Source: Epiperipatus broadwayi
Lineage: Eukaryota; Onychophora; Udeonychophora; Euonychophora; Peripatidae
Assembly (NCBI GenBank): GCA_028023455.1
Contig: JAQFVV010012400.1
Span: 16,795,490-16,859,489, forward strand
DNA: 64,000 nucleotides
Direction: 5' to 3'
Below, in pieces: positions 1-11,805 of the stretch (its first letter is position 1; each line of letters opens with the position of its first letter). The notes beneath the pieces were generated by a model, which worked only from the letters and a program-made list of their open reading frames with translations, was not told where the DNA came from and ran no database searches. A program made the translations under genes and the position numbers.

Positions 1-399
1 ACATTTATAAAATGGTAACATTTTTTATTATTATAATCCAATTATTGGTAAGGTAAACTAGTTATTCATAGTGAGAGAGTAGAAAAAGATAAAGGAAATC
101 CTTAAACTCTTATGAACTGTACTGTATTAGATCTTTATTGCATAAAAAGTTTATAGACAAAAGCATCTCCACAATTACTTTAAAGAACAGAAGAAAAACT
201 CTGCTGAAATTAATCAAACATTAATTTTTTTTTTTTTTTTTAAAAAAATCAACATCCATTGTTAGTAATACTTACAAACAAGAATGACCATTCTAATTCT
301 AGAAGAAAAAAGAATAAAGTGTTTTGTAATGAGTATACAAACCAATTTATTAGCCACAAACACATAAACAAAAATCATACTGATTCTTAATTTTTTTTT

Positions 400-890
400 T
401 TGACATTTCTATCTAATTGTATAGTAAAGTGAGAGTTACTTAATTTATAACTCTCCATTGTATTCTATCTTTAGAGTTATATTCTTATGAAAGCAGTCAG
501 TACTGTACCTCTTTAGGCTGTCTTCGAAATAATCTTTAATAATTAGTGAAAGAATCTGCTTCCACAAAAGTTGTGTTCAAATTAAGATTTTTAAGAAATC
601 TGTTACCATTTATTTGATTAACAAATACAGTCCATTGAAGACTGTCTTTATAATAGTAGATTCAATAGTATTATATCTAACAAATTGAAGAGCAGTACTA
701 ATTAGTTTCACGTTCTTGCAATTATATTTTATAATCATATGAAGATTCTTAAATGAAAAATTTCCCACTGTCTATATTATATCAATAGGGGATTCATATC
801 TCACTTTCATGCAATAGATTATCTAATTTGGAAAATTTTCTCCTTTTCTAATATTCAAAAGTGTTTGCCTTAGTTTTATACTTACTTATG
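400..890 (-). pseudogene. LINE ORF2 C-terminal remnant
   Basis: The minus-strand translation has long partly open stretches such as LQFVRYNTIESTIIKTV, matching the post-RT 'SIEx(2)I.K..LRW.GH' region of the same LINE family seen at 8080-9680. The nucleotide strings attcttaaatgaaaa and caatagattatctaa recur near 8575-8655 in similar order. Heavily mutated. Confidence 0.5.
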
Positions 891-1568
891 GTATTATAGG
901 AATTACAAGATAGGACTTTATAAATTACTATTTTATTATAGCTATCATTTTCCTCTATATTATCATGTTAAATCAATGATATATAATGTACTTCAAAAGT
1001 ATGTTATTTAGGATAGATCTATCTATTAATGGGCATTCAGATAATTTTTTTGTAACTAATAATAAAATTTTGCATTTAGTTCTATAGTTATACATTATAT
1101 ATATGCTTGAGATTATAAAGCTGTTTATTTTAATTTAAATTACATATATAATAGGTTTTTATTAATTTACATATATATATAAGAATGTTTATAGACATAA
1201 GAATATTGTTCTTTTTAAGTTTTAATAGCCAGAGAATTTAGTTGGCATTATTTGTTTTCTGTAAAGAGAATCTGGCAAAACAGTTTGCTGAAATGATTTA
1301 TAGCTAAAGAATTTATTTGGCATTAATATATTTACTTTTGTATAATATATTTAAAGAGAATATAACAAAAAACTTTAAAGGAAGTTATCTGTTGTAATCT
1401 TTGTCATTGAACTATTTTTTTTGGATATTTATAAGTTAATGGAAACCTTATCACATTTGTATTTAACTATTTAATAAAATTAATTACTTTATTTGATTGG
1501 ATATTTTCTAAACAAAAATTTAGATTAGAAAAAGAGACTTTTATTAAGAAATTTATATTTCAATTAGA
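891..1568. other. No recognisable gene
   Basis: AT-rich sequence with TA microsatellite scraps (1160-1182). gagaatttagttggcatta (~1232) recurs at ~1307 (agaatttatttggcatta), hinting at a ~75-bp degenerate duplication; nothing else seen. Confidence 0.6.
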
Positions 1569-1693
1569 AGATAATATAGTTTTTTTTTCCATGTGTCATA
1601 GCATCGGCCAACCCACTAACCCAGGACAACTGCTTGTAAGGCAATTGTCCTGATCTTTCGACCACTAATGCTTGAGTGACAGATAATATAGTT
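1569..1693 (-). mobile_element. Minimal tRNA-derived SINE with 13-bp target duplication
   Basis: The insert 1582-1680 is flanked by perfect direct repeats agataatatagtt (1569-1581, 1681-1693). Read on the minus strand it is a short leader, a tRNA-like body (gcattagtggtcgaaagatc as box A region; a decayed box B), gatgc closing the acceptor stem, the tail tatgacacatgg and poly-A (poly-T on the plus strand). Same family as the copies at 16235, 17590 and 46671. Confidence 0.85.
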
Positions 1694-2760
1694 GTTTTGT
1701 AGACAAAATAGATGTAATGGGGATTAGCATAAGGTAGCATTATAATTTATATTGTTTTGCATAATACATTGTATATTTAGATTAGTAGTTAAATGGGTGT
1801 TTGTTTTGATAAAGAATTAACATTGGGGATAGAAAGATTTATTGTATCTGGCTTATTGATAATATGATAGCATTGTAGATAATGAGGATTAGCACAACCA
1901 AGTGTTACATAGGATTGATAGAAAACTAAAGCAAGAAAAAAAGATGGTGAAGAATAAGGAGTAGGCATTGAATAGAAATTATAGAATGATCAATGCTTTT
2001 AATTATTTAAGAAATTGTTTAATGATGGAAGTAGGAATGAAGAAATTAGAATGGCATCTGCAATAGCTAAACAGATTTTTAATATGAGATTATAACTATG
2101 GTTTCTTAAAAAAGAAATTGTTAAAAGTTTGCTTGTAATGTAGCAACATATGTACATGAGAAGTGATGATTATAAAAAATGAGATAAGATTTAGAGGTTT
2201 GACAAAGATTGGATTTGAAGGTGAATGGAAAAGATTAAGTTGGAGAAATAAGATTCGTATTGCAGAATTGTTTAAAGGAATAAATGGAAAAATCTTGACT
2301 TTTTTTTTTTGAGGAATTGGACTGGGCACAGAAATTTTGAAAAAATATGCTGGATGTGACTGTAATATTAAATGGAGAAGAAAAGAGGGAAGAGAAAAAA
2401 TAAATTGATTATTTTAAATGGAAATAGCTATGTCTATTTAAGGAATGAAAAGTTATCTGATTTAATAATATATGAGACAATGATGATTTAGTAAAAAGAA
2501 TATAATATCTAAGACATGTATTTTATTCATGTTGCTAGGAATATATGAATTTTAATATAATCTTTCTGTTTGAGGCTAGTATACTAACTAGACAAAAGAA
2601 TATTATGATTAAATAATAATACTTAATCGTTTTCTATGCCTCTCTCATAATATAATTTATTTTATCTATTTTAGAGTTTCATCTTAAATTTTAATAAGCT
2701 CTTATATTATTAAGCTGTATAATACAATACAGAAAAATTATTACTTAACACAATTCATAT
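1694..2760. other. No recognisable gene
   Basis: AT-rich, purine-skewed plus strand (many GAA/AGA runs, 1900-2460). The 77-codon minus ORF at 2096-2329 is low-complexity and unconvincing. Possibly very old LINE debris. Confidence 0.55.
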
Positions 2761-3801
2761 TTAGCTGGGTTTGGCTGCTTGATGGCGTTCTGGCCAGCCA
2801 AGAACACCTACAAATACCGTTTACAGGGCCTAGACTTATGGTTAAGAAAACAGTTCTGTTATCTTAGCCATTGCAGGCCATTTGATGGCATTGCACAGAA
2901 ATATTACGCCCTGTTTTGTGCTTCACTACACTTTATGCGAATTCGCACAATTCACAGTTGGCTACTGTATCGTCTGACGGTGTCTGGATTTGAAGTGGCC
3001 ACAACTTTTGAAATGTCCATGGCAGAGTAATTTCATTTCTACTTAAATCATGCAGTCTGACTAACTAAGAATTATCACACTGTCCCCATCCTTCCCTACA
3101 AAACTTGGAAGGTGCAAAACATTATCAAAGGGTAGGGCTGAACATGATTTGGCCGAGCTCATGCGAAAAGTCATGCTTTCATGAGAAAATATAGACAAAT
3201 AAAATGGTGCACTGTGGCAAGCAGATTTTCAAATTGTGCCAGTTGCCGATGTCAGTCTCCTGCAACCGAAAGTATTTAATTGCACACATTTCCAAAACAA
3301 AAGGTTGTGATTCTATGATATAAATCACTACAAAAAAAGAAAAGAAAACAAAAGTTGAAAAAGTCAAAAGTTTTGATGGTTTTTTTTTTTAACTTTGGGG
3401 GAGGGAGGTTGAAAAATACTTTGTCCTTTGGTTTGTTTTTATTTTTAAAAAAAGGTAATAGAAATTGGTTTTAAAAATAAAAGTTTTACTATATCAGTGA
3501 TAAAGATGTGTTTGCTAGTAGGAAGGGAAAAAAAGATCCTAAAAATAAAAAAATTAAAGATGTAGTAGAAAAGGTCAAAGGATAAAAATATTTAATTAAT
3601 AGTAAAAGTTGTTTTTAAAAATTACTAAATAGGTAATGCAAGTAAGGCCAAAAAAAAAAAAATAGCTGTATAGCCCAAAAAAAAGTAGTCGTATTTATAG
3701 AAATCGCATAATACAAATAAAGGCAAAAAATATCACCATATGGCCACAAAAAAGTTCCCGTATTTTTAAAATCGTGGCCGCAAGTGACTAAGCCCAGCTA
3801 A
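2761..3801. mobile_element. Candidate 1.04-kb DNA transposon or MITE with decayed inverted ends
   Basis: The left end ttagctgggtttggctgcttg and the reverse complement of the right end (ttagctgggcttagtcacttg) agree at 16 of 21 positions, all five differences being transitions. TA flanks both GCTGGG termini. The interior is less AT-rich than its surroundings on the left (2765-3320), and the right part has two ~55-bp subrepeats (around aaggccaaaaa..., aaggcaaaaaatatcacc). An 83-codon ORF (2779-3030) resembles no transposase I know, so the class is unassigned. Confidence 0.5.
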
Positions 3802-4388
3802 GTAATTAGTACCATTTCATTTATATAATACATGTGAGTATGCTGATTTATGCTGTTATTTCATTAGTAATGTGTGTGATTTTTTAAAACTAAATTTTTA
3901 ATAGTGACCAGAAATCTAAAATTGTATCCTGGCAGTTCCAAAGAAAAGACTTGTAGAAAAACATTTTCCAATATTATTGGGAAAATATATTTCAGAATTA
4001 TATCATTTTAAAGTTAGATAGTCTTTCTATGCAGCAAAAAAATATTTATAAAAGTTCAACAGCAAACAAATTTAATTAACTGGGGTTTGCTTTGAGAATG
4101 ACACTAGATCAAGTTAAATAGTTATTGAAGGATGAGAATTAGTAAGAGAATTATTTCTGATAGCAATATGTATATTTTTTCAATTTTATGGGTAACATGT
4201 GAAGAGTTAAAAATTTAAGTGCATATATTATTTATAAGGAATAGTAACAGTCATTATACAATTTTTTGCTTAAGTCATATTTTACATTAGATTACTTCTT
4301 TATGTTCAGTTTACCAATCACTAACCATGTTACAAATAATGAATATATATATATTTAAAATGAAAATAACATTACATGATCACACTTT

Positions 4389-4760
4389 CTTATGCTTGCT
4401 CATAACTATTATTAAAGCAGGCAAAACTCTCCATACACTAGTACCACACAGTGCAAGCCAGAGTAATCAATGGATACCAGAAGACTTGTGCATAAAATCC
4501 CTATCTAGTGCCTACTCATCCAATATCCCCAGACTAGTTTCTAGCTTGTGGCTTTCATTAGTGAGGAACTTTGGATCTCAGAACACTGCACCTAGATCTT
4601 AGGATCTAATGCAACTCTCCAGCAGCCACCTTTTATCTCTACTTAACTACAAAACTATGAATCTAAAATTGAAAACACAATAATATTTTTAATCCAAATT
4701 CATTAGCTTATATAGTCATATAGGTCTGAACTCAGTTCAATACCCATACAATTTGGATGG
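4389..4760 (+). repeat. Family A repeat, forward copy
   Basis: Begins cttatgcttgctcataac, includes gcaaaactctccatacacta and acctagatcttaggatctaa, and ends at ...caatttggatgg. It faces two copies of the opposite orientation immediately downstream (4761-5425), giving a long imperfect palindrome. The apparent ORF over it is fortuitous. Confidence 0.85.
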
Positions 4761-5425
4761 TTGTATTAGATCCTAAGATCTAGGTGCAGTGCTTTCAGAT
4801 CCAAAACTCATCACTGACAAAAGCCACAAGCTAGAAACTAGTCTGGGGATATTGGATGAGTATGCACTAGATAGGGATTTTATGCACAAGCCTTCTGGCA
4901 TCCACTAAATACTCTCGCTTGTACTGAGTGGCTCTACTATATGGAGAGTTTTGCCTGTTTTAATAACAGTTATGAGCAAGCATAAGAAATAGGAATCATT
5001 TGATGCTTAGTGGTTTAACATCAATCCTGCCTAATAGGATAGTGGTCGCTATGGTTATTAAAGAACCAAAGACACCAAAATGTATGGGTACTGAATTGAG
5101 TCCAGACCTATATGACTATATAAGCTAATGAGCTTGGATTGAAAATATCATTGTGTTTTCAATTTTAGACTCATAGTTTTGTAGTTAAGTAGAGATAAAA
5201 GGTGGCTGCTGGAGGGTTGCATTAGATCCTAAGATCTAGGTGCAGTACTCTCAGATCCAAAGCTTCTCAGTGATGAAAGTCACAAACTAGAAACTAGTCT
5301 GGGGATATTGTATGAGTAGGTACTAGATAGGGATTTTATGCAAAGCCTTCTGGCATCCATTGTTTACTCTGACTTGCATTGAGTGGAACTATTGTATGGA
5401 GAGTTTTGCCTGTTCAAATGAAAAT
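4761..5425 (-). repeat. Family A repeat, two head-to-tail copies (one partial)
   Basis: Two minus-orientation units with a ~450-bp period. The signature ggagagttttgcctgtt recurs at 4941-4960 and ~5400, and cctaagatctaggtgcagt at 4772 and 5228. The first unit is truncated at 4761, where it meets the forward copy. The region between (~4967-5085) matches the distal end of the 56.9-kb copy, so the unit is longer than the obvious core and can tandemise. Confidence 0.85.
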
Positions 5426-6488
5426 AAGCACTATAATATGTCACAAGTAATATGTACATAAAATGAGACAACCATTTCAAAAGAAACTATATTACAAAAT
5501 GAAAGTAAAGATCAAGAATTTGTGTTAAACTATAATGATTACTTGTTCATTTGATTAATTAGTGCAGTAGTAAAATGATGGAATGAAGCTAAAGATCCAT
5601 GGTTCACAGGGCAGTGCAACTACTTCCAGTGCTCAAATATAATATAATCCCCTGAGCAGCAAATAAAAAAATGTTCTTCATGAAATCTGTCATTTTATAA
5701 TCAATTAAATTTTTTTATTATAAAAAGTGTTCATTTTTGAATAGTTTATTGAACACATTTTTTTTTATTCTGATCACTAATGTGAGCTTGGACTCATGAT
5801 TTTTTAAAAAAAGTATTATAAAAGGATTACATAACTATAAAAAAAGGATATGTTCTATTTGTGTTATAAAAATTTTAACATTATTATATATGGCAAAAAT
5901 TTATTCTAAATTGCTTCATGGAATATTTATTCTTTACAATGAAATATATTAGGCTTCTATGTATTACAGCAGAAATCCACTATATCTACAGTATTTAGTT
6001 CCAGGGCATTCCTTGGATATCATAAATTTGTTTATAGTATATCAAATGCTATTTATCTGATACTATCAACAAGCACAAAGTACAAACATTTTAAAAATGT
6101 TTAGAGTATATATATATATGAGAGAAATTATAAATTTAAGAATTACATTGTATTCCTATGAAGACAACAACAAAAAAACCAAATACACACACAGTTGGCT
6201 AACATTTAGAAATATGTATGTATAAAATACAATCTGTATTTAAAATATTCTTTTAAACTTTTTTTTAATTATATACTTCTGAATTTTTATTTCATAAAAA
6301 GTTTTTTTTTTTGTTTTAGATAGTACAATATTTATATTTAATAAAGGCTGAATCAAATTTTAAAAGAAAATAACTGAAAAGTTCAAGATAATTTTAATAT
6401 TACTGGTAATATTTTTTAAAAATTTCTTATATATATATATTGTAACATCAATAAAAATAAAGTTATTTTTCTCTTATGATAATATGTT
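5426..6488. other. No recognisable gene
   Basis: AT-rich; small TA tracts at 6107-6118 and 6430-6440. A slightly GC-richer patch at 5575-5660 (catggttcacagggcagtgc) looks like an old repeat scrap that I cannot place. Confidence 0.55.
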
Positions 6489-6985
6489 CTATCATTAAAT
6501 GTGAATGTATAGAAAATCTTAAATTTATTTAAATTTTTCAAATATAAACAACAAATAGATAACATAGGTTAGTAATTACACAATGTTCAAGTAATATTAT
6601 TCTCCATTCTTCTTCAAGTGTTGTTGGTGGACCAATGATAATATTACTATAGGAGTCAAATTTATACCTTTAGATTCTTAAATATCGAATTATAAGCCAA
6701 CACTCTAACCAAACTGAGCTTTTCTGTCAAAGGATCAATTGGTTAGAGCATTGCCTTAAAATTTGATATTCAAGAATCTAAAGATATAAGTTCGACTCCT
6801 ATGCTAATATTGATATTGATCCTACCAGCAACACCTGAAGAAGAGTGGAGAATAATACTACTAGAACATTATATAATTATTAATCTGTGTTGTCTATTTG
6901 TATGTTATTAGTAATAAGTTATTTGTATTTGAAAAATTTAAATAAAGTTTACAATTTTCTATACAGTCAACATTTAATGATAGAT
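6489..6985. repeat. Long palindrome of two head-to-head tRNA-like SINEs
   Basis: The left arm ~6489-6718 is the inverted copy of ~6731-6985, with a ~12-bp spacer. Each arm holds a tRNA-like sequence: on the plus strand tcaattggttagagc (box A region, like the tRNA-Ile D-arm) and aagttcgactcc (box B) at 6733-6805; the left arm has gagtcaaatttata and ctctaaccaaactgagc on the opposite strand. Outer arm segments (tttaaatttttcaaata) also pair. A shared flank (~6966-7048) recurs at 9008-9092. Confidence 0.8.
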
Positions 6986-7048
6986 GATGGAAATAGGAGC
7001 TTATTATCACATGTAATATATCATTATTACAAACTTTCAGGAAAATAT

Positions 7049-8079
7049 TATTTTTCTCTTCATTCTTATGAGAAAAATTAATGGTATTTTCATGTTAAAA
7101 GCTGTAATATCTTTATTACTGTACTTTCAGGCAAAGTAGGTCAGTGCAGAGAGCAGTCATTTATAGTATTTATGATTAGTATAAACATATTTGTTTTTCT
7201 AAATTGGATGATATTAAATGTTCATTTATATTCTTTTGTTTTAAGAATGTATAGATAATAGTATAGTTGATATATATATGTGTGTATTTTGATTTGCATT
7301 TAGTGAAAAATGCATCAAAGTAGAACTTCTTTCTAGTGATGGTAATATATGTCTGCTTTGTTTATTTCCCATAACTTTTGTTTTTTTCTAATCACCTTGA
7401 CACAGTCATTGATGTTAAGCACTAGTAGATATTTTTTTTCATTAGATAGTGATTATGTAATTATTTGTGATTACTCATTAATTTATTTTGCTAGTAATGT
7501 TTCCTGTATAGTTATAATTAAAACTTTATTTGTAGTAGATTGAAAGTAATATATAAAAATTTTTTATTAACATTTTAAAATTTAAATTATGGAAAATTGA
7601 TTTATAAGAATTAGATATTGTAAATGAAATATAACTACTATTATTTTTATTTGGAATTTCATTGGAATTTTCAATTTCCTTGCATGGCGTTTTGGAATTT
7701 ACTAATGCTCAGAATTTATTCTTCTTTTTTAAAAAAGGTTTTTAATTATTCGCATATATAAAATTGTTTTTTTAGTTAGCTTGTATGTTAAAACTTTTGT
7801 TTATCATATATATAATTAATTAACGCATCATTTGCTTTGAAAATAGTAATATTGACAAGGATTGCTACTAATGCTAATGCTATCTTAATTATTAGTAATA
7901 AATTCATTGTAACAATATTCATGTGTGATCATGATCTTTTAAAAACTAATTCTTATATACCAAAACAAAGTTGTTGTTTTTTGCTTCTTTTTGTTGTCTT
8001 CATGTTGTAGATCATCCAATTCTTGACATTTTAAACCTATGTCATTGCTTGTCTTCTGCTGCTTTTTTCTTTTTTCATT
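7049..8079. other. No recognisable gene
   Basis: AT-rich. The region nearest 8079 probably grades into the 3' end of the minus-strand LINE remnant. No splice-linked exons or RNA genes seen. Confidence 0.55.
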
Positions 8080-9680
8080 TTATGAAGTAAATTTTTTTTA
8101 TTAGATTTATCATCATCAGTTATTTGCAAAGGAGATAGGCAGTCCAACTTAAAGGGGGGTAGAATGACAAATATCCATGAATTACAAATATCTACTTACA
8201 GAACATGCCAATTTATTATTGTTCATTTGATATTTTGTGATGCTGTTGTAATTTCTTCTGCAACAATTTTCTTTCTAATGGGCTTGAATGCTTTGTCTAA
8301 TTGTAAATCTCCATTGTATCCTATCTTTAGCCAAATTTTTCTAATAATATTCATAATGCAAACAGAGTTTGCCTCTTCTATGAAAATTAGCTAGTTTAAA
8401 TACCATAAAATAGTCTTTTAGAAAATGTAATATTAATTTGCTTTACATGTTTATTTCAATAAAGGTCTAATTTTGTAATAGCAAATTTTATAATTTTACA
8501 TTTAGCAAGCTGAAGAATGAATATATTGATTGATTTTATGAATTAACCATAATATTTTGGGAATGCTTTGAAGCATTCTTAAATGAAAACATTTTAATAT
8601 CTTTACATTATGTTGATAGGAGATCCAAGTTTTTCTTCCATACTATAAATTAGATAAAATAACAACTACTTACATAATTTAGTTCCAACAGTTACTTTAA
8701 TTTGTTAAAAGCACTACAGCACATTGGAGTCTGTGCTACACTCAATTTCTAAATCTATCTTTCTACTTAAAAAACTACCAAAATATTTAATAAATTGGCT
8801 CACATTTTCAGTTAGAAGATTTTTATAACTGGCTGATAAAGATCTTAATTTTTTTTTTGAGCATTATTTATTAAACTAAGTCTTTATTTGTTGTACTATG
8901 TTGAACTATTTCTGTCATCTACCATTAAATATTGAATGTCTAGATAATTTTCAACTTTACAAATACAAACAATTGTTGGTTTAAATAAAGTTTAAAATTT
9001 TCTAAATATTCAACATTTAATGGTAGGTGATTGAAATAGTTCAACATATTATCACATCCAATATACCACCATCACCAACCTTCAGGTAAATACTAAGTTT
9101 TTATGTGTTACATTAAAAATATTAAATCGATTTTCTAGATCACCTTTTAAATTCGCAAGGATAACTCAATCATCAGCATACTATAAATTCATAAGCTAAG
9201 AATATAATGGTTTTTGTTTTTAATATTTTCAAATTAAAATTCTATCATAAAAATTTGTATTACATTTTGATTCCAGATTCATGAAGCCATTTATAACAAT
9301 TCCAAAGAAATACTGTCATAAAAATTTAAAACAAAATTGGAGTTAATGCATATCCTTGGTTAATATCACAATTCATTTCAAATGCCTCAGATTTTTCATT
9401 TTTAGTAATGACAGTCTTATTTGATCATTTCAGACAGTGCCACAAACTTAGTCAATTAATTGAATCAGGTATCTTGACCAAATCTATATAAGTAATATAT
9501 AAATCATATCTTCGCTCACAGCAATATTTCCACATTTGCATAACAGTAAAAATCATATCTGTAGTGCTTTTTGATCCTTTAAAAATCATATTCTTTACTA
9601 ATCATTAATCTATTATAAAAACATGATTCCATATATTCTTAACAATTTTTATTTTAGATGCTAATGTATCACCACTATAT
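8080..9680 (-). pseudogene. Decayed LINE reverse transcriptase (family L-x), interrupted by a palindromic repeat
   Basis: Minus-strand reading gives ordered RT motifs despite stops and shifts. At ~9430-9300: EAFEMNCDINQGYALTPILF (QGxxLxPxLF box). At ~9190-9130: QYADD*VILANLKGDLENRF (catalytic ADD). Then, beyond the insert at 8909-9092, KYFGSFLSRKIDLEIE (thumb) and further C-terminal sequence down to ~8080. The closest relative in the window is the plus-strand copy at 49190-50480, which shares the ADD context (KxDLEN..NI.NV..KNL) and the C-terminal KISNEQ/SQNVKMNGQ region. Ancient, inactive. Confidence 0.72.
8909..9092. repeat. Small palindromic repeat related to the 6.5-7.0 kb element, nested in a LINE remnant
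   Basis: gttgaactatttctgtcatc (8909) is the inverse of the sequence ending near 9047 (ggtgattgaaatagttcaac). The segment from 9008, including cttatt/catattatcacatccaat and ccttcaggtaaatac, matches 6966-7048. It splits the reverse transcriptase remnant of the surrounding LINE. Confidence 0.65.
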
Positions 9681-11084
9681 TTAAATTTTTTTAGGCATTG
9701 ATCAGAATTTGTAGACTAAATTTTTAAGATTATAAATATCTATTTTAACTTCATTAAATTGGAAGATATATTTATTCAAATCTATGTGAATAAATAGAAT
9801 GGATATATTATTAAAAACTAACATCTCAATTTTTAAATCCTTATTCAAAAGATGATAAAAATAATAACGATTTTATAGAATTAGGATTTTGATTTTCAAA
9901 TCTATACGTTTTTTATAATGCTTCAAAAAAGATTGCAAATGACAAGTGATTAACAAATGTCTGCATTTTCTTTGCAGTTTTAATCCACTGATCATTTTAA
10001 AACTTTATTAGTTATTTAATTTCTAACATTAAATCTATAGATATGTCTGTCAAACAGAAACTGTTTTCTTTTAATCAAGTCACTAATAAAAAGATAATGA
10101 TTGGAGAACCTTTCATGATTCCTATTTTGAACTTAGGAAAAAAGATTTAATCTCTAATAAAATTCAGGTGTCAGTAAAAAATAGTGTTTAATAGCTGTTG
10201 AAATTTAGCCCAAGTATCAAATGCTTTTATGCTCAAGCTATTCTCTCTCTTTTTTTTTTTAATGCTTGTATTGATTTTGGAAAATTGGTTCAATTGTATG
10301 TTAACTTTTGATCTTTTTCACATTATAATGGAATTTTAAAATCTAGGTTTCATTTATATAAATTCAATAGAATTGCTGAAATTTGATATATAACTAATTT
10401 ATACAAGCATAATCCATATAAGATACTCATCTTTTTGTAGATCACTTCCTTAATTAGATATGGAACAGAGGGTGGGAAAATAAATATTCAATAATTTTAC
10501 ATATCTCAGTTATAAATTCTTCTTACAATTTTCATTTACTTTAAATAATGTTCATGAGACAGCTATATTTTTTCTTTTAATATTTCAAAATTGATATTTA
10601 ACAGACTTAATTAAGTTCAATATAACTTTTTGAAATTTTATTCATTTGTAAAGTGTCTATGAAAGTAATAGGAAAGTAATTTATTAAATAGTTAATCAGT
10701 TTCTTGGATTGGAATTTGCTATTGATTTTATTTGTTACAATTTAAATAATAAAGTAAAAATTTCCCCCATTCTTCTTTTTTAATAAATTTCATTTTTATA
10801 GTGCTATATATATATAATATAGGTTTGGTAAGCTTTTTTTTAAAAAAAATAAAAAAATTTCCAATCAAAGTAAACACGTTAAACACTTTTCACTTAAAAG
10901 AATATTTCATATTTTTAATCACTTATATAGACATAGATTATGTAAACATAGTAAATATGACATATACATAAGAGATATACATTTTAACTTATAGCAGAAC
11001 TATCTACTGATATATATATATATATATAAAATATTTGAAGTACAAGCATAATTCATATACATGGGGGTTTAATTGTAATCATAG
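9681..11084. other. Mostly unclassifiable; upper end possibly more LINE debris
   Basis: 9681-10100 may be the upstream part of the 8080-9680 LINE (minus-strand fragments only weakly LINE-like). The rest is AT-rich with TA tracts at 10805 and 11010. Confidence 0.5.
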
Positions 11085-11362
11085 GGGATTTGATCACAGA
11101 CTTTCAAGCTCCTTTCTGCTATCTCAAAATAAATGATCTCCAATATACATATTTTGTGCTGAACCAGCACTCATCAGTTGTACAGATCATCATCTTCCAC
11201 ACATATAATCAGTGCCCAGTTTGTATTAAGATAGCAAATCTTCAAACTTTAATGGATAGACTTCAATCTATTCTATTCACCAACTCTTCAGCCATCCATA
11301 CCAGTGAAAATCTGATTATGAAATGCTCATATCCCATGCTGATGCCAATATTATTGTTGTAG
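11085..11362 (+). repeat. Family B repeat, solo copy
   Basis: Shares atttgatcacagactttc, aaataaatgatctccaatat, gaaccagcactcatcagttg, ttaagatagcaaatcttc and ctttaatggatagacttc with the copies near 17, 28 and 37.5 kb. The 90-codon ORF on it is fortuitous. Confidence 0.8.
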
Positions 11363-11575
11363 ATTATTTATCTTTTTTTTTTTTATATGTTTAGTCATGT
11401 GTATCAGTGGTTTGAGATAAAATGAATAGCTGTGTTCAAATCTCTATAATTAAATATATATATATCAGCTATAAGTATCCAGTCAATTTAAAGTACAACA
11501 TAGTTTTACATTTTTATTTAGCTAAAAATTTAAAAATAATAGAGATAAATTTTTTTTTATACTAAATGTTTTATA

Positions 11576-11805
11576 ATTGTTTCTTTGACCATAATTGGAA
11601 TTTTTAGATTTTACTTTAAATAAAAGCATGGTGGATCCAGAAATTTAATTAAGTTACTAAAAAGAAATAAAATAATTGTTTCTTCAATCACAATTGGAAT
11701 TTTTAGATTTAACTTTAAATAAAAGTATGGGAAATGCTTTTATTTCAAGTTAAATCTAAAAATTTCAATTATGGTTGAAGAAACAATTATTTTATTTCTT
11801 TTTAG
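11576..11805. repeat. Hairpin plus direct repeat
   Basis: Arms 11658-11727 and 11735-11805 are inverted copies (aaataattgtttcttcaatc against gattgaagaaacaattattt with small changes). A third, direct copy of the left arm lies at 11576-11632 (aattgtttctttgaccataa). Class unknown. Confidence 0.75.

Noticed and set aside
2779-3030. Small protein-coding gene
   Set aside because: No recognised domain; it lies inside an element with inverted ends and has no supporting splice or promoter evidence.
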